Source: Cohnella hashimotonis (GTDB taxonomy: Bacteria > Bacillota > Bacilli > Paenibacillales > Paenibacillaceae). Taken from it: a stretch of DNA of 64,000 nt. The stretch lies in NCBI RefSeq assembly GCF_030014955.1, contig NZ_JAGRPV010000001.1, positions 1,302,001-1,366,000 on the forward strand. Reading direction: 5' to 3'. Both the position numbers and the translations under genes were made by a program. The notes below the pieces were generated by a model. That model was not told the origin of the DNA. It saw nothing but the letters and a program-made list of their open reading frames with translations, and did not search any database. Shown here in pieces: positions 23,934-32,471 of the stretch. Numbering within the stretch: position 1 is the stretch's first letter; every line of letters begins with the position of its first letter.

Positions 23934-25615
23934 CGAGAGAAGCCTGCGGACGAAGCCGATCCGCCCTTTCTCCGTTGGTGAAGCCAGGCGATCCCCATTG
24001 CGACGGCAGCCGGCAGGAGAACGCTGACCAAGCCTGCGAGATTGTCGGACGACAGCCCGTCGGACAGCATCTGGACGGCCATCAGGGTAGAATCGAGAAC
24101 GACGTGGGCGAATATAACGGTTAGCAGGCCGAATCGCAGCATAAACCAGGCGAACAGGGCGCCGATAATCATGAGCTCGATGAAGCGGGTCTGCCACGGA
24201 AAAACGGCATAGCCGACGTGGCCGAACGCCCATACGGCGGTCGCGGGCAGAACGGCGATTGCCGTCAGCGCTCTGGAAACCGCGATATGGGAGCCTGAAG
24301 CGTCGTGCGAGCCTGCCGGTTTGGATCTGATGAAAACGCCGAGCCATTTGCGTACAAGGCCGATGCCGAAAAAGCGAGTCTGGATCTCCTCCGAGATGCC
24401 GGCGCACCAAGCAAGCAAGGGAAGCAGCCAAGGATAATACATATTGTAGGCGGATTGGCTCGGATCGGAGCCGTAATAGGTGCCGAGCATCAAGCCAAGC
24501 GCCGTCAAAACGATCGCCTGGGCGGCAAGCAAGATGACGGCGAGCATATAGCCCTGCTTCATGGCGGTCATGATCTGGCTGCCGTAATCCGCGTCCTGCC
24601 AGCGCGGCCAGAGCGAGCGGCCCAGCGAGCGCCACAGGCCGTCGCCGCCGACGGCGGCGAAGTACGTGAGCAGCGCCTGAATAAACAGAATGACGACATT
24701 CGTAACGAGCAGCGCCGACACGTTGTTTTCCGAGGCGATCGCATTCATGTCAACGGATGATGCCCGCAGTCCCGGGCGCAGGTTGAACATAAAACCCGCA
24801 TACATGACAAAGAAGGCTGCGGACAAGAACAGCCCGCGTTTGAACGACGTCCATCCCCTGCAGGCCGCGGCGTAAATAACGGCGAGCACGAACATGACGA
24901 TCTGCGGCAGCAGGAAGCCGGTCATGGACAGCTTGTCGGCGATTTTGCGCTGCTTCGCAATTTCGTCCGCGAATGCCTGGGGCAGCGCGTACCGGTAAGT
25001 AAGCACCTTGTCGGGCTTTACGAGCAGCTGCACATGCGCATCCGACAAGCCGGTCTTGCGGCTCTGCAGAACGACCGACCCGCCCGGCGTCAGGCTGCCG
25101 GTGGGCTCCCAGGCCGAGGCGTCGTAGTCCGGCTGCGTCTTCAGCCACGCGATCGCTTCGGCTGTCCGCGCGTCAACGTCGCCTGTGGCCGCTTTGTCCA
25201 CATCGGTCATGGCATCGCCGACGCGCGCCCAGCCGACGACCTTGCCCGTCTCCATGTGGATGGAAACGCGGTCAACGCTGCCGTCGGCCGCATGGATATC
25301 GACCGCGTATACGTCCGTCGGATAGCGCGCATCCCAGTCGCGGTCGTATTCGTCGGTCAGCTTGTGCTTGGTCATATAGGCCGCCATCCGGTCGTCGCCC
25401 ACATGCGTAATCGTCGCGTCGGACCCTTCGCCGAGATCCATCCCCCAGTGCTCCGCGGCGTAAGCAAGGCCGATCCGCTTCGCCTCCCCGCGGCCGATCG
25501 CTTTGGATTCGCCTTTCATAGCCGGCGCGATTGCCGGCAATACTTGCATGAACAGGAAGATAAGAAGGCCGATTCCGGCGGCGACAGCCCATTTGGATGA
25601 TCTCAAATTATCCAC
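23930..25615 (-). CDS. CPBP-family intramembrane metalloprotease
   Basis: A 561-residue membrane protein. After one N-terminal helix comes a soluble region of about 200 residues (repeat-like PepSY-style segments such as EAIAWLKTQPDYD), then about eight helices. The last 200 residues form a CPBP (CAAX protease and bacteriocin-processing) domain with the motif EEIQTR, FGHVGY and HVVLDS, supplying the Glu and His residues of the active site. Family members cleave within membranes, some conferring bacteriocin immunity; the target here is unknown. The large N-terminal soluble part is unusual for simple CPBP proteins. The ATG at 25615 is the only start; its ribosome-binding site is weak. Confidence 0.8.
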   Translation of the reverse strand: MDNLRSSKWAVAAGIGLLIFLFMQVLPAIAPAMKGESKAIGRGEAKRIGLAYAAEHWGMDLGEGSDATITHVGDDRMAAYMTKHKLTDEYDRDWDARYPTDVYAVDIHAADGSVDRVSIHMETGKVVGWARVGDAMTDVDKAATGDVDARTAEAIAWLKTQPDYDASAWEPTGSLTPGGSVVLQSRKTGLSDAHVQLLVKPDKVLTYRYALPQAFADEIAKQRKIADKLSMTGFLLPQIVMFVLAVIYAAACRGWTSFKRGLFLSAAFFVMYAGFMFNLRPGLRASSVDMNAIASENNVSALLVTNVVILFIQALLTYFAAVGGDGLWRSLGRSLWPRWQDADYGSQIMTAMKQGYMLAVILLAAQAIVLTALGLMLGTYYGSDPSQSAYNMYYPWLLPLLAWCAGISEEIQTRFFGIGLVRKWLGVFIRSKPAGSHDASGSHIAVSRALTAIAVLPATAVWAFGHVGYAVFPWQTRFIELMIIGALFAWFMLRFGLLTVIFAHVVLDSTLMAVQMLSDGLSSDNLAGLVSVLLPAAVAMGIAWLHQRRKGGSASSAGFSR

Positions 25616-25806
25616 TCCGATTCCGAATTGATCTGAAAAAGCGTATACATCCTCTATTTATCGGCAATAGCTGGCCCTTCCGCTTATTATCGATAGGAAT
25701 TGAAGCCAAAACAAGAGAAAGAGCTAGAATCCCCGTAAAAAAGCTGTTACACGGCCTAATAACGTCCGTATATCCTCATACAAGGCGATTTTTCGCATTT
25801 CTGCTG
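25616..25806. other. Non-coding stretch before the potassium operon
   Basis: This holds the start region of the divergent protease gene and no recognisable gene or repeat. An open plus-strand frame crosses it and runs into the riboswitch; it has no support. Confidence 0.5.
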
Positions 25807-25835
25807 TTGTGCGTACCTATCGGACAGACTATAAT
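25807..25835 (+). promoter_or_regulatory. Promoter of the ktr operon
   Basis: TTGTGC (25807-25812) and a consensus TATAAT (25830-25835) are 17 bp apart, about 60 nt before the riboswitch. Confidence 0.75.
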
Positions 25836-25889
25836 GCGGTGTAATGTTTTTTATGGCATCCGAACCATCGTTTCTCCATCATACTACCC

Positions 25890-26020
25890 AGCCGAATTTC
25901 CGCAAAGAAAACGGGGGAACCACTTAAGCTTTTCCGGGGTGAATTCTGCGCGCGTCAAGCGCCGGATAGGGCAGCCTGATCTGGCCCGAACCCGTCAGCT
26001 AACCTCGTAGGCTGCCAGAC
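25890..26020 (+). promoter_or_regulatory. Cyclic di-AMP (ydaO/yuaA) riboswitch aptamer
   Basis: Conserved aptamer blocks are present in order: GGGGGAACCACTTAA (from 25913), GGGGTGAA (25936-25943), ATAGGG (25966-25971) and CCCGAACCCGTCAGCTAACC (25985-26004) followed by CTCGTAGGC. Helix GGCAGCC (25970-25976) pairs with GGCTGCC (26010-26016). It precedes ktr potassium-uptake genes, the classic setting: high c-di-AMP turns transcription off, lowering potassium import. The expression platform is the terminator just downstream. Confidence 0.92.
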
Positions 26021-26035
26021 AGGATCGCCGTGCGC

Positions 26036-26066
26036 CAAGGCACTGGAGCTCCAGTGTCTTTTTTTG
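26036..26066 (+). terminator. Riboswitch-controlled intrinsic terminator
   Basis: The perfect palindrome CACTGGAGCTCCAGTG (26041-26056) is followed by TC and seven T, between the aptamer and the first ktrB gene. It should form when c-di-AMP is bound. Confidence 0.88.
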
Positions 26067-26107
26067 CGCGCTTTTTCAACCGTTTGCCGACATGAGGTGA
26101 ATCGTAC

Positions 26108-27451
26108 TTGCTTAAGAAAATCATCGGCTGGCTATATGCTTCCCCGCCGCGCGTGCTGACGATCGGTTTCGCCTTTATTATCGCCGTCGGCGCGCTGCTG
26201 CTCAGACTTCCGATCTCCACAGTGTCCGGCGAGCCGACGCCTTGGCTAGAAGCTTTTTTCGTCTCCAGCTCGGCTACCTGCGTGACGGGTCTAATGCGGC
26301 TTGATACGATTGGATACTTCTCCGTATTCGGCCGCTGGGTCATCCTTGTGCTCGTGCAGCTCGGCGGACTCGGCTTCATGACGATGGGCACGCTGTTCGC
26401 TTTTTTCGCCGGACGCCGCCTCTCGCTCAAGGATCGTCTCGTGCTGCAGGAAGCGATGAACCAGGGCAGCCTCGAGGGCATCGTTCGTCTCGTGAAGCGC
26501 GTCCTCATTTATGCGCTCTGCATCGAGGCGGTCGGCGCTCTGCTGTTTACCTTCCGGTTCATGCACGAGATGCATTTCAGGCAGGCGCTTTATTATGGCG
26601 TGTTCCACAGCGTTTCCTTTTTCAACAACGGCGGCTTCGATCTGTTCGGCAATTTCCGCAGCATGGCCGGGTACGTCGGTGATCCTTATATGAACATCCT
26701 TGCGATCGCGCTCGTCGTGCTCGGGGGCGTAGGCTTCGTCGTTTTATCCGACCTGGTGGAGCTGAGGACGCGACGAAAGCTGTCTTACCATTCCAAAGTC
26801 GTGCTCTGGGTATCGGCGTTTCTCATCGTGCTCGGCACTGTCACCATCCTGATCTTCGAATACACGAACGAGCTCACGTTCGGCCCGCTGTCGTTCGGAG
26901 ACAAGGTGCTTGCGGCAGCGCTGCAGTCCGTATCCACCCGCTCCGCCGGCGTCAGCACCGTCGATATCGGCTCCTTGCGGGACGCGACGCAGTTTGCGAT
27001 GGTGCTGCTCATGTTCGTCGGCGCCTCGCCAGGCTCCACCGGCGGCGGCATCAAGACGACTGCGTTCGCGGTGCTTGCGGCGGCTGTCTGGGCGATGCTT
27101 CGCGGCCGCACTGACGTCGTGCTGCTCGGACTGCGCGTCGAGCGGGCCAAAGTCAACCGCGCGATTACGGTTACGATGCTGTCGCTGGCGATCGTCATCA
27201 CGTCCGTCATGATCCTCTCGATTACCGAGGAGCAGGCGTTTCTGGTCATACTTTTCGAAGTCATGTCCGCCTATGCGACGGTCGGATTGTCCGCCGGGAT
27301 AACCGGTGACTTGTCGGCATTCGGCCAGGTTCTCATCATCGTCCTCATGTTCATCGGGCGTCTCGGCCCGCTGACGATGACGTACGCGCTGGGCTCCAAG
27401 TCCGGGCGCACGCTGTATCGCGAGGCGGAAGGCCGCATCATTATCGGGTAA
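26108..27451 (+). CDS. ktrB: KtrB-type potassium channel subunit, first copy
   Basis: A 447-residue member of the Trk/Ktr/HKT superfamily with four membrane-pore-membrane repeats. Pore-loop signatures are SSSATCVTGLMRL, FFNNGGFDLFGNF, STRSAGVSTVDI and YATVGLSAGIT; the segment GASPGSTGGGIKTT precedes the gating loop. It forms the membrane channel for potassium (with sodium coupling in known cases) and needs the cytosolic KtrA ring. The TTG start at 26108 has GAGGTGA upstream. It is under the c-di-AMP riboswitch and is followed by a close paralogue of identical length. Confidence 0.92.
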   Translation: MLKKIIGWLYASPPRVLTIGFAFIIAVGALLLRLPISTVSGEPTPWLEAFFVSSSATCVTGLMRLDTIGYFSVFGRWVILVLVQLGGLGFMTMGTLFAFFAGRRLSLKDRLVLQEAMNQGSLEGIVRLVKRVLIYALCIEAVGALLFTFRFMHEMHFRQALYYGVFHSVSFFNNGGFDLFGNFRSMAGYVGDPYMNILAIALVVLGGVGFVVLSDLVELRTRRKLSYHSKVVLWVSAFLIVLGTVTILIFEYTNELTFGPLSFGDKVLAAALQSVSTRSAGVSTVDIGSLRDATQFAMVLLMFVGASPGSTGGGIKTTAFAVLAAAVWAMLRGRTDVVLLGLRVERAKVNRAITVTMLSLAIVITSVMILSITEEQAFLVILFEVMSAYATVGLSAGITGDLSAFGQVLIIVLMFIGRLGPLTMTYALGSKSGRTLYREAEGRIIIG

Positions 27452-27476
27452 ACCTAGCGTGAAGGAGGAGAACGGC

Positions 27477-28820
27477 TTGCACAAAAAAATGTTCACATGG
27501 CTGGTTGCCTCTCCTCCGCGGACGCTGGCGCTCGGCTTCGCCTTGATCATCGGCCTGGGCTCCTTCCTGCTGCAGCTGCCCGCCGCTTCGAGCGCCGGCG
27601 TGCAGACGCGATATATAGACGCGCTTTTCACGGCGACTTCCGCCACCTGCGTCACCGGCCTGGTCGTCGTCGACACCGGCGACCACTACTCCATGTTCGG
27701 TCAGATCGTCATCCTGGCGATGATCCAGATCGGAGGTCTCGGCTTCATGTCGATGGCGACGTTGTTCGCGATCTTCCTGAAGCGGCGCATCTCGCTCAAG
27801 GAACGGCTGATCCTCCAGGAGGCGCTCAATCAGAGCAGCATCGAAGGGATCGTACGGCTCGTCCGACGCGTCGTGCTGTATGCCCTGTCGATCGAAGCGG
27901 CAGGCGCTTTGCTGTTCACGGCTTGCTTCCTTAGAGATATGAGTCCGGGAAGAGCGATATACTACGGGATCTTTCATGCGGTCTCCTTTTTCAACAACGC
28001 GGGGTTCGATCTGATGGGAAGCTTCCGCAGCCTCACTGCCTATGCGGGCGATCCTTGGGTCAATCTGATCGCGATGGCGCTCATCGTGACGGGGGGCCTG
28101 GGCTTTGTGGTGCTCTCCGACTTGACGGACCTTCGAGGCGGCCGCAGGCTGTCCCTGCATTCCAAGGTCGTCCTGACCATGTCGGGATCGCTGATTCTGT
28201 TCGGCGCCATCGTTATTCTCGCATTCGAATACTCGAATCCCGCCACGATGGGACCGTTAAAAACGGGTACTAAGATTTTATCCGCATTTACGCAGTCGGT
28301 CAGTCCCCGCACCGCCGGGATCAATACGTTGAACCTTGCGGATTTGCGGCAGGCGACGCAGTTTTTCATCATCATCCTGATGTTCATCGGCGCGTCTCCG
28401 GGCTCGACGGGCGGCGGGATCAAGACGACGACGTTCGCGGCGCTGCTCGGCGCGGTATGGGCGATCATCCGCGGGCGCGAGGATGTCGTCATGTTCCGCT
28501 ACCGTCTGGCGCAAGAGCGCGTATATAAAGCGTTGACGCTTACGCTTCTTGCCTTGGCGTTGGTGCTTGCGGCGACCATGATTCTGTCCACGACGGAAGA
28601 CCATCACTTCCTCATGATCCTGTTCGAGGTCGTGTCCGCCTTCGGTACCGTCGGTTTGTCGCTGGGGCTCACGTCCGATCTGACCTTGTTCGGCAAGATC
28701 GTCATCATGCTTATGATGTTCGCGGGACGGCTCGGGCCTCTCACGCTCGGATATGCGCTCGTGCCGAAGAGGGACAAGGTGCTCTATAGGGAAGCGGAAG
28801 GCAAGATCATTATCGGATAA
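27477..28820 (+). CDS. ktrB: KtrB-type potassium channel subunit, second copy
   Basis: A 447-residue paralogue of the preceding gene with the same layout: TSATCVTGLVVVDTGD, SFFNNAGFDLMGSF, VSPRTAGINTLNL, FGTVGLSLGLT, and GASPGSTGGGIKTT. I place the start at TTG 27477, 7 nt after GGAGGAG; it gives LHKKMFTWLVASPPRTLALGF, which aligns with LLKKIIGWLYASPPRVLTIGF of copy one. A GTG 18 nt upstream is less likely. Two channel subunits sharing one regulator gene suggests homodimers of different properties, or a heterodimer; the sequence cannot decide. Confidence 0.92.
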   Translation: MHKKMFTWLVASPPRTLALGFALIIGLGSFLLQLPAASSAGVQTRYIDALFTATSATCVTGLVVVDTGDHYSMFGQIVILAMIQIGGLGFMSMATLFAIFLKRRISLKERLILQEALNQSSIEGIVRLVRRVVLYALSIEAAGALLFTACFLRDMSPGRAIYYGIFHAVSFFNNAGFDLMGSFRSLTAYAGDPWVNLIAMALIVTGGLGFVVLSDLTDLRGGRRLSLHSKVVLTMSGSLILFGAIVILAFEYSNPATMGPLKTGTKILSAFTQSVSPRTAGINTLNLADLRQATQFFIIILMFIGASPGSTGGGIKTTTFAALLGAVWAIIRGREDVVMFRYRLAQERVYKALTLTLLALALVLAATMILSTTEDHHFLMILFEVVSAFGTVGLSLGLTSDLTLFGKIVIMLMMFAGRLGPLTLGYALVPKRDKVLYREAEGKIIIG

Positions 28821-28838
28821 CGAAAGAGACGTGCCACC

Positions 28839-29501
28839 ATGAAAATGAACCAATTCGTAATTATCGGCCTCGGACGGTTCGGGGCCAGCATCGGCAAGGA
28901 ATTGATCGAGCTGGGATACGAGGTGCTCGGCGTCGACCGGGACGAGGAGAAGGTGCAGGAGATGAGCGGCATCCTGACCCATGCGGTCATCGCGGACGCG
29001 ACGGACGAGGATACGCTGCGCTCGATCGGCGCGCGCAACTTCGACTGCGGCGTCGTCGCGATCGGAGACGACGTGCAGGCGAGCATTCTGGCGGCCATCC
29101 TGCTCAAGGAGCTGGGCGTCAAGAAGGTCGTCGCCAAGGCGGTGTCCGAGCTGCACGGGCGCGTGCTCGAGCGGATGGACGTGGACCGCGTCATCTATCC
29201 GGAGCGGGACATGGGTATCCGCGTCGCGCACCAGCTCGTGTCGCCAAACCTGCTCGACTACATCGAGCTGTCGGACAAGTATACGATCGCGGAGCTGGGC
29301 GTGCCGGCCTGCCTCGCAGGCAAGTCGATCGAGGAGACCAATCCCCGCGGCCGTTACGGCTGCAGTATCGTAGCGCTCAACAAGCCGAAGGGCATGATCG
29401 TCGCGCCGACGGCGACGGATACGCTGGCCGAAGGAGACGTCATGGTCGTCATCGGCACGAACGAGCAGATCGAGGCGTTTCAGGACGCGATCGGCCAATA
29501 A
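28839..29501 (+). CDS. ktrA: KtrA, cytosolic RCK regulator of potassium uptake
   Basis: A 220-residue protein with an RCK_N Rossmann domain (FVIIGLGRFGASIGKELIELGYEVLGVD, residues 5-32) and an RCK_C domain (from about 140). It forms an octameric ring beneath KtrB that gates the channel according to ATP/ADP and, in known systems, c-di-AMP bound at the C-domain. It starts 18 nt after the second ktrB gene, so one ring protein probably serves both channels. c-di-AMP would then act twice, on transcription through the riboswitch and on the protein. Confidence 0.93.
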   Translation: MKMNQFVIIGLGRFGASIGKELIELGYEVLGVDRDEEKVQEMSGILTHAVIADATDEDTLRSIGARNFDCGVVAIGDDVQASILAAILLKELGVKKVVAKAVSELHGRVLERMDVDRVIYPERDMGIRVAHQLVSPNLLDYIELSDKYTIAELGVPACLAGKSIEETNPRGRYGCSIVALNKPKGMIVAPTATDTLAEGDVMVVIGTNEQIEAFQDAIGQ

Positions 29502-29572
29502 AGGCGAGAAAGGTATGATATGGGCTTCATTCGCTCACGCTAACGGCAGTGCCGCTTATGCGACGGGAGTGA

Positions 29573-30421
29573 ATGGAGATCATGCTGCATCGTGAAAATT
29601 GGAGTCGGTGGCTGGCCGCGCTGACGGTCGGCCTGATGCTTGCCGGCACGGCGCTTGTGCCGGCGGAAGCGAGCGGCGCGGCCTCGGCAGGGTATGCGCC
29701 TGCCGTGACCGCGTCCGCATCCAAGGGGCGCAAGCCGGCATCTGCACCCGTGAGCTGGTCGGACCTGCAGCGCCGGTACAGGGGCGTATTCGTGCTGCGC
29801 GCCTCTTCGTCGGGCGGGCGGCGCGTAGCGCTGACTTTTGACGACGTGCCGGACTCGAGGTATACGCCGCTTGTGCTGAACGTGTTGAAACGCAAGCGCG
29901 TCCGCGCCACCTTCTTTGTCGTGGGGAGCCGGGCGGCCAAGCACCCCGGTCTGCTGCGAAGAATCGTGAACGAAGGCCATGCGGTGGGCAATCATACCTA
30001 CTCGCATCCCGAGCTGCCTAAGCTTAGCCTGGGACAGGTCAGGCGGGAGATCGAGCGGACGGGGGCGACCATCCGGACGACGGTCGGCTTCGAGCCTGCG
30101 ATGATCAGGCCGCCCTACGGCGACATCCGGCCCGCTCAGTTGGAATGGGCGAAGTCCCGGGGGTACACGGTGGTCAATTGGGACGTCGACTCGCAGGATT
30201 GGCGTCAGATTTCCGCCGGCGTCGTGCTGCGCAACGCGATCAAGGGGCTGCGCCCGGGGTCGATCGTTCTCATGCATGCGGGCGGCGGCACGGGGCAGAA
30301 CTTGTTCGGCACGGTGAACGCCTTGCCGGCGCTCATCGATCAGCTCCGCGCCAGAGGCTACGAGCTGGTCACCGTGCCGGAGCTGCTGCATATTCCGGAG
30401 CGCAGGCCGAAGCGCGCTTGA
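29573..30421 (+). CDS. Polysaccharide deacetylase family protein
   Basis: A 282-residue exported protein with a signal peptide or anchor (about residues 10-30), a short linker, and a NodB-type domain from about residue 85. Motif 1 is LTFDDVPD, keeping the catalytic and metal-binding Asp pair but with Val where Gly is usual; motif 2 is NHTYSHPEL (metal-binding His); motif 3 is RPPYGD; a late VNWDVDSQDW and LMHAGGG complete the set. It should deacetylate peptidoglycan or another N-acetylated glycan at the wall. ATG 29573 (GGGAGTGA upstream) is used; ATG 29582 is an alternative. Confidence 0.88.
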   Translation: MEIMLHRENWSRWLAALTVGLMLAGTALVPAEASGAASAGYAPAVTASASKGRKPASAPVSWSDLQRRYRGVFVLRASSSGGRRVALTFDDVPDSRYTPLVLNVLKRKRVRATFFVVGSRAAKHPGLLRRIVNEGHAVGNHTYSHPELPKLSLGQVRREIERTGATIRTTVGFEPAMIRPPYGDIRPAQLEWAKSRGYTVVNWDVDSQDWRQISAGVVLRNAIKGLRPGSIVLMHAGGGTGQNLFGTVNALPALIDQLRARGYELVTVPELLHIPERRPKRA

Positions 30422-30430
30422 AGATCTGAT

Positions 30431-30522
30431 GGAGGCCGACGCGCAAAAAGCCGGTCTAAGAGCTGCCGGGGACGACACGCAAAAAGCCGGTTTAAGAGCT
30501 GCCGGAGGCCGATGCGCAAAAA
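30431..30522. repeat. Two and a half copies of a 36-37-bp repeat
   Basis: The unit containing CGCAAAAAGCCGGTYTAAG and AGCTGCCGG occurs at about 30431, 30468 and, truncated, 30504. It lies between the convergent deacetylase and 3D-domain genes. Confidence 0.8.
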
Positions 30523-30561
30523 AAGACCGCAATCGCCTTTTTGCAAAGGTGGCTGCGGTCT
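30518..30561 (-). terminator. Terminator of the 3D-domain gene
   Basis: On the minus strand AGACCGCA pairs with TGCGGTCT and runs into seven T. It follows the stop at 30576 by 15 nt. Confidence 0.85.
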
Positions 30562-30575
30562 CGGGCGCATTCGGA

Positions 30576-31214
30576 CTAATTTAGCACGTACAGATTGACG
30601 TATTGAATGCCGAAGCTGCTTGCCTTGTCCCGCGATCCCGGCACGAAGATATCGATGCGGTTGCCCTTGATGGCGCTCCCCGTATCGCGCGCGACGGCAT
30701 ACATGCCGCCGACCGGCAGTCCGTCGGCGTTGTAGCCCGTGATGTACACTTTGGTACCGAGCGGGATCACTTTGGGATCGACGGCGATCGTGCCCAGCTT
30801 CAGCGCGTTGCCGAAGTAATCGACGGGCCCCCAGGCATTTTCCTCGATGGCGGCGGAGTAGGCCGTCGCCTTCATCTGAATGGCGGTCGCGTACGACAGC
30901 GAGTCGCCCGATGTTGTCTTGACGATCTTGGCGGATTGCAGGACGGCGGCGGATTGGACCGACTTGGCGGTCACGGCCGCGGTCGTCGGTGCCGGGATCG
31001 AGAGCTTCAGGCCGGCGTATATGTTTTTTGGATCGACGTTCGTATTGAAGCTCATCAGCTTTTCCAGCGGCACGTCGAACTTTTTGGACAGCGACCAGAA
31101 CGTGTCGGCATCCGTGGCCGTATAGGCCGTGGCCGCGTACGAAGCGGCTGCGGGCAGCAGCAAGGCGGCCCCAAGCGCGAGCGCGGCGGCTCGCATTCCC
31201 AAACGAAAACGCAT
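30576..31214 (-). CDS. Exported LysM and 3D-domain cell wall protein
   Basis: A 212-residue secreted protein: signal peptide (about 1-28), one LysM peptidoglycan-binding repeat (about 30-78, DTFWSLSKKFDVPLEKLMSFN), a linker, and a C-terminal 3D domain (about 115-212). The three conserved Asp occur in VDPKVIPLGTKVYI, VARDTGSAIKGNRID. The layout matches YocH-like autolysins or muramidase-related stationary-phase proteins of Bacillus; related folds cleave glycan strands. The specific activity is not certain. Confidence 0.85.
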   Translation of the reverse strand: MRFRLGMRAAALALGAALLLPAAASYAATAYTATDADTFWSLSKKFDVPLEKLMSFNTNVDPKNIYAGLKLSIPAPTTAAVTAKSVQSAAVLQSAKIVKTTSGDSLSYATAIQMKATAYSAAIEENAWGPVDYFGNALKLGTIAVDPKVIPLGTKVYITGYNADGLPVGGMYAVARDTGSAIKGNRIDIFVPGSRDKASSFGIQYVNLYVLN

Positions 31215-31407
31215 ATGTATTCACCCTCCGGTTCGAAAATCATGCGAATCAATGCGCCTAGCGTAGCATGATCCCTCGAACCGGGTTAAGAGGTAAAGGG
31301 CGCCATCGTTGGATAACCAAGGATATCTGAGAGCCGCTCTCATCCTGGATGTGCGCCCCAGCGGTAAAAACGGGACGACGATGAGAAAAATGAAAAAAAT
31401 CGTTTCA

Positions 31408-32316
31408 CTAGCTCTGACGGCTGCCCCTCCCGAACAGGGCGATCGTCTCTTCGATTAAATAGCGGGTCGAGGGTGCGAGCCATGCCAAATCGCCGTAGAT
31501 AAGGGAGGTCGTGCGCTTGAACTCTTCGAGCTCCCGGATTCGGACGATATAAAGATCGTTATCGCTCAGCATTTGCGGGCGCAAGTACGACTTCGGCAGC
31601 ATCGTGCCGGCGCGGCTCGCGCCGAGCAGACGGACGATTGCTTCGAACGAGTCGATCTCCATGCGGACGTCCGGCTTGACGCTGTATTGGCGAAACAGCT
31701 CATCTGTCAGGTTGCGGTACCAGGTGCCAGGCGCGAACAGAATCATCGGGAGGCCGTTCAGGTCGCTCATGGACAGCTGTGTCCGCTCTACGATAAAATG
31801 CGAGCGAGGCAGCACCAGCACGACTGTATCGTCGAACAGCGGCGTGCTCGTAATCGACGGATCGTCCTCCACCGAAGAAGCCACGAGTCCGAAGTCGACT
31901 TTTCGCTCTTTGACGAGCGTCGCGATCTCGTGCGTCTTGCCGGTGACGGCCTTGATCTCGAGATTCGGATGCTTTTCCGTCATGGCGGTAATCAGCTCGG
32001 GGAGTGTCGTCTGCAGCGTGGTAAGGCTCGCGCCGATCGTCGCGACGGGCGCTTCGGCCGTCTTGAATGCATTAAGCCGCTGCAGGTAGTCGCCGTGGAA
32101 CCTGCGCAGCTCTAGGGCGAACTCGTAGGTGAATTGTCCGGCGGCGGTCAGCTCGAGCCGCTTGCCGATGCGCCGGAACAGGTCGACGCCGAGCTCACGC
32201 TCCAGACGCGCGATTCTGCGCGACAGTGCGGGTTGCGTGACGTTCAGCCGTTCCGCCGCCCTGTTCAAGCTGCTTTGCTCGACGACGGTTGCGAAAACTC
32301 TCATATCTTCCAGCAT
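31408..32316 (-). CDS. LysR-family transcriptional regulator
   Basis: A 302-residue LTTR: N-terminal winged helix (MLEDMRVFATVVEQSSLNRAAERLNVTQPALSRRIARLE) and a two-lobed effector domain from about residue 90. It is transcribed divergently from sdhCAB with 155 bp between the starts, an arrangement in which LTTRs often control the neighbour. The AT-rich gap contains TTATAAG at 32360 and again at 32393. Regulation of succinate dehydrogenase by this protein is therefore a reasonable but unproven guess. The ligand is unknown. Confidence 0.88.
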   Translation of the reverse strand: MLEDMRVFATVVEQSSLNRAAERLNVTQPALSRRIARLERELGVDLFRRIGKRLELTAAGQFTYEFALELRRFHGDYLQRLNAFKTAEAPVATIGASLTTLQTTLPELITAMTEKHPNLEIKAVTGKTHEIATLVKERKVDFGLVASSVEDDPSITSTPLFDDTVVLVLPRSHFIVERTQLSMSDLNGLPMILFAPGTWYRNLTDELFRQYSVKPDVRMEIDSFEAIVRLLGASRAGTMLPKSYLRPQMLSDNDLYIVRIRELEEFKRTTSLIYGDLAWLAPSTRYLIEETIALFGRGSRQS

Positions 32317-32471
32317 GTGGACGGCTCCTTCGCATATTTTTCTCGCTTATGTCGATTGGTTATAAGTTTTAATAATAAATAAGCAGTTCCATTATAAGCG
32401 AAAATGGAGTAACCTATAAACCGTGAAGAATTCGTGACAACGCACGGATCGAAAGGAGAACGCTCACCGAC

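Noticed and set aside
25597..26010. Plus-strand 137-residue frame
   Set aside because: It runs across the promoter and the c-di-AMP aptamer, which explain the region better.
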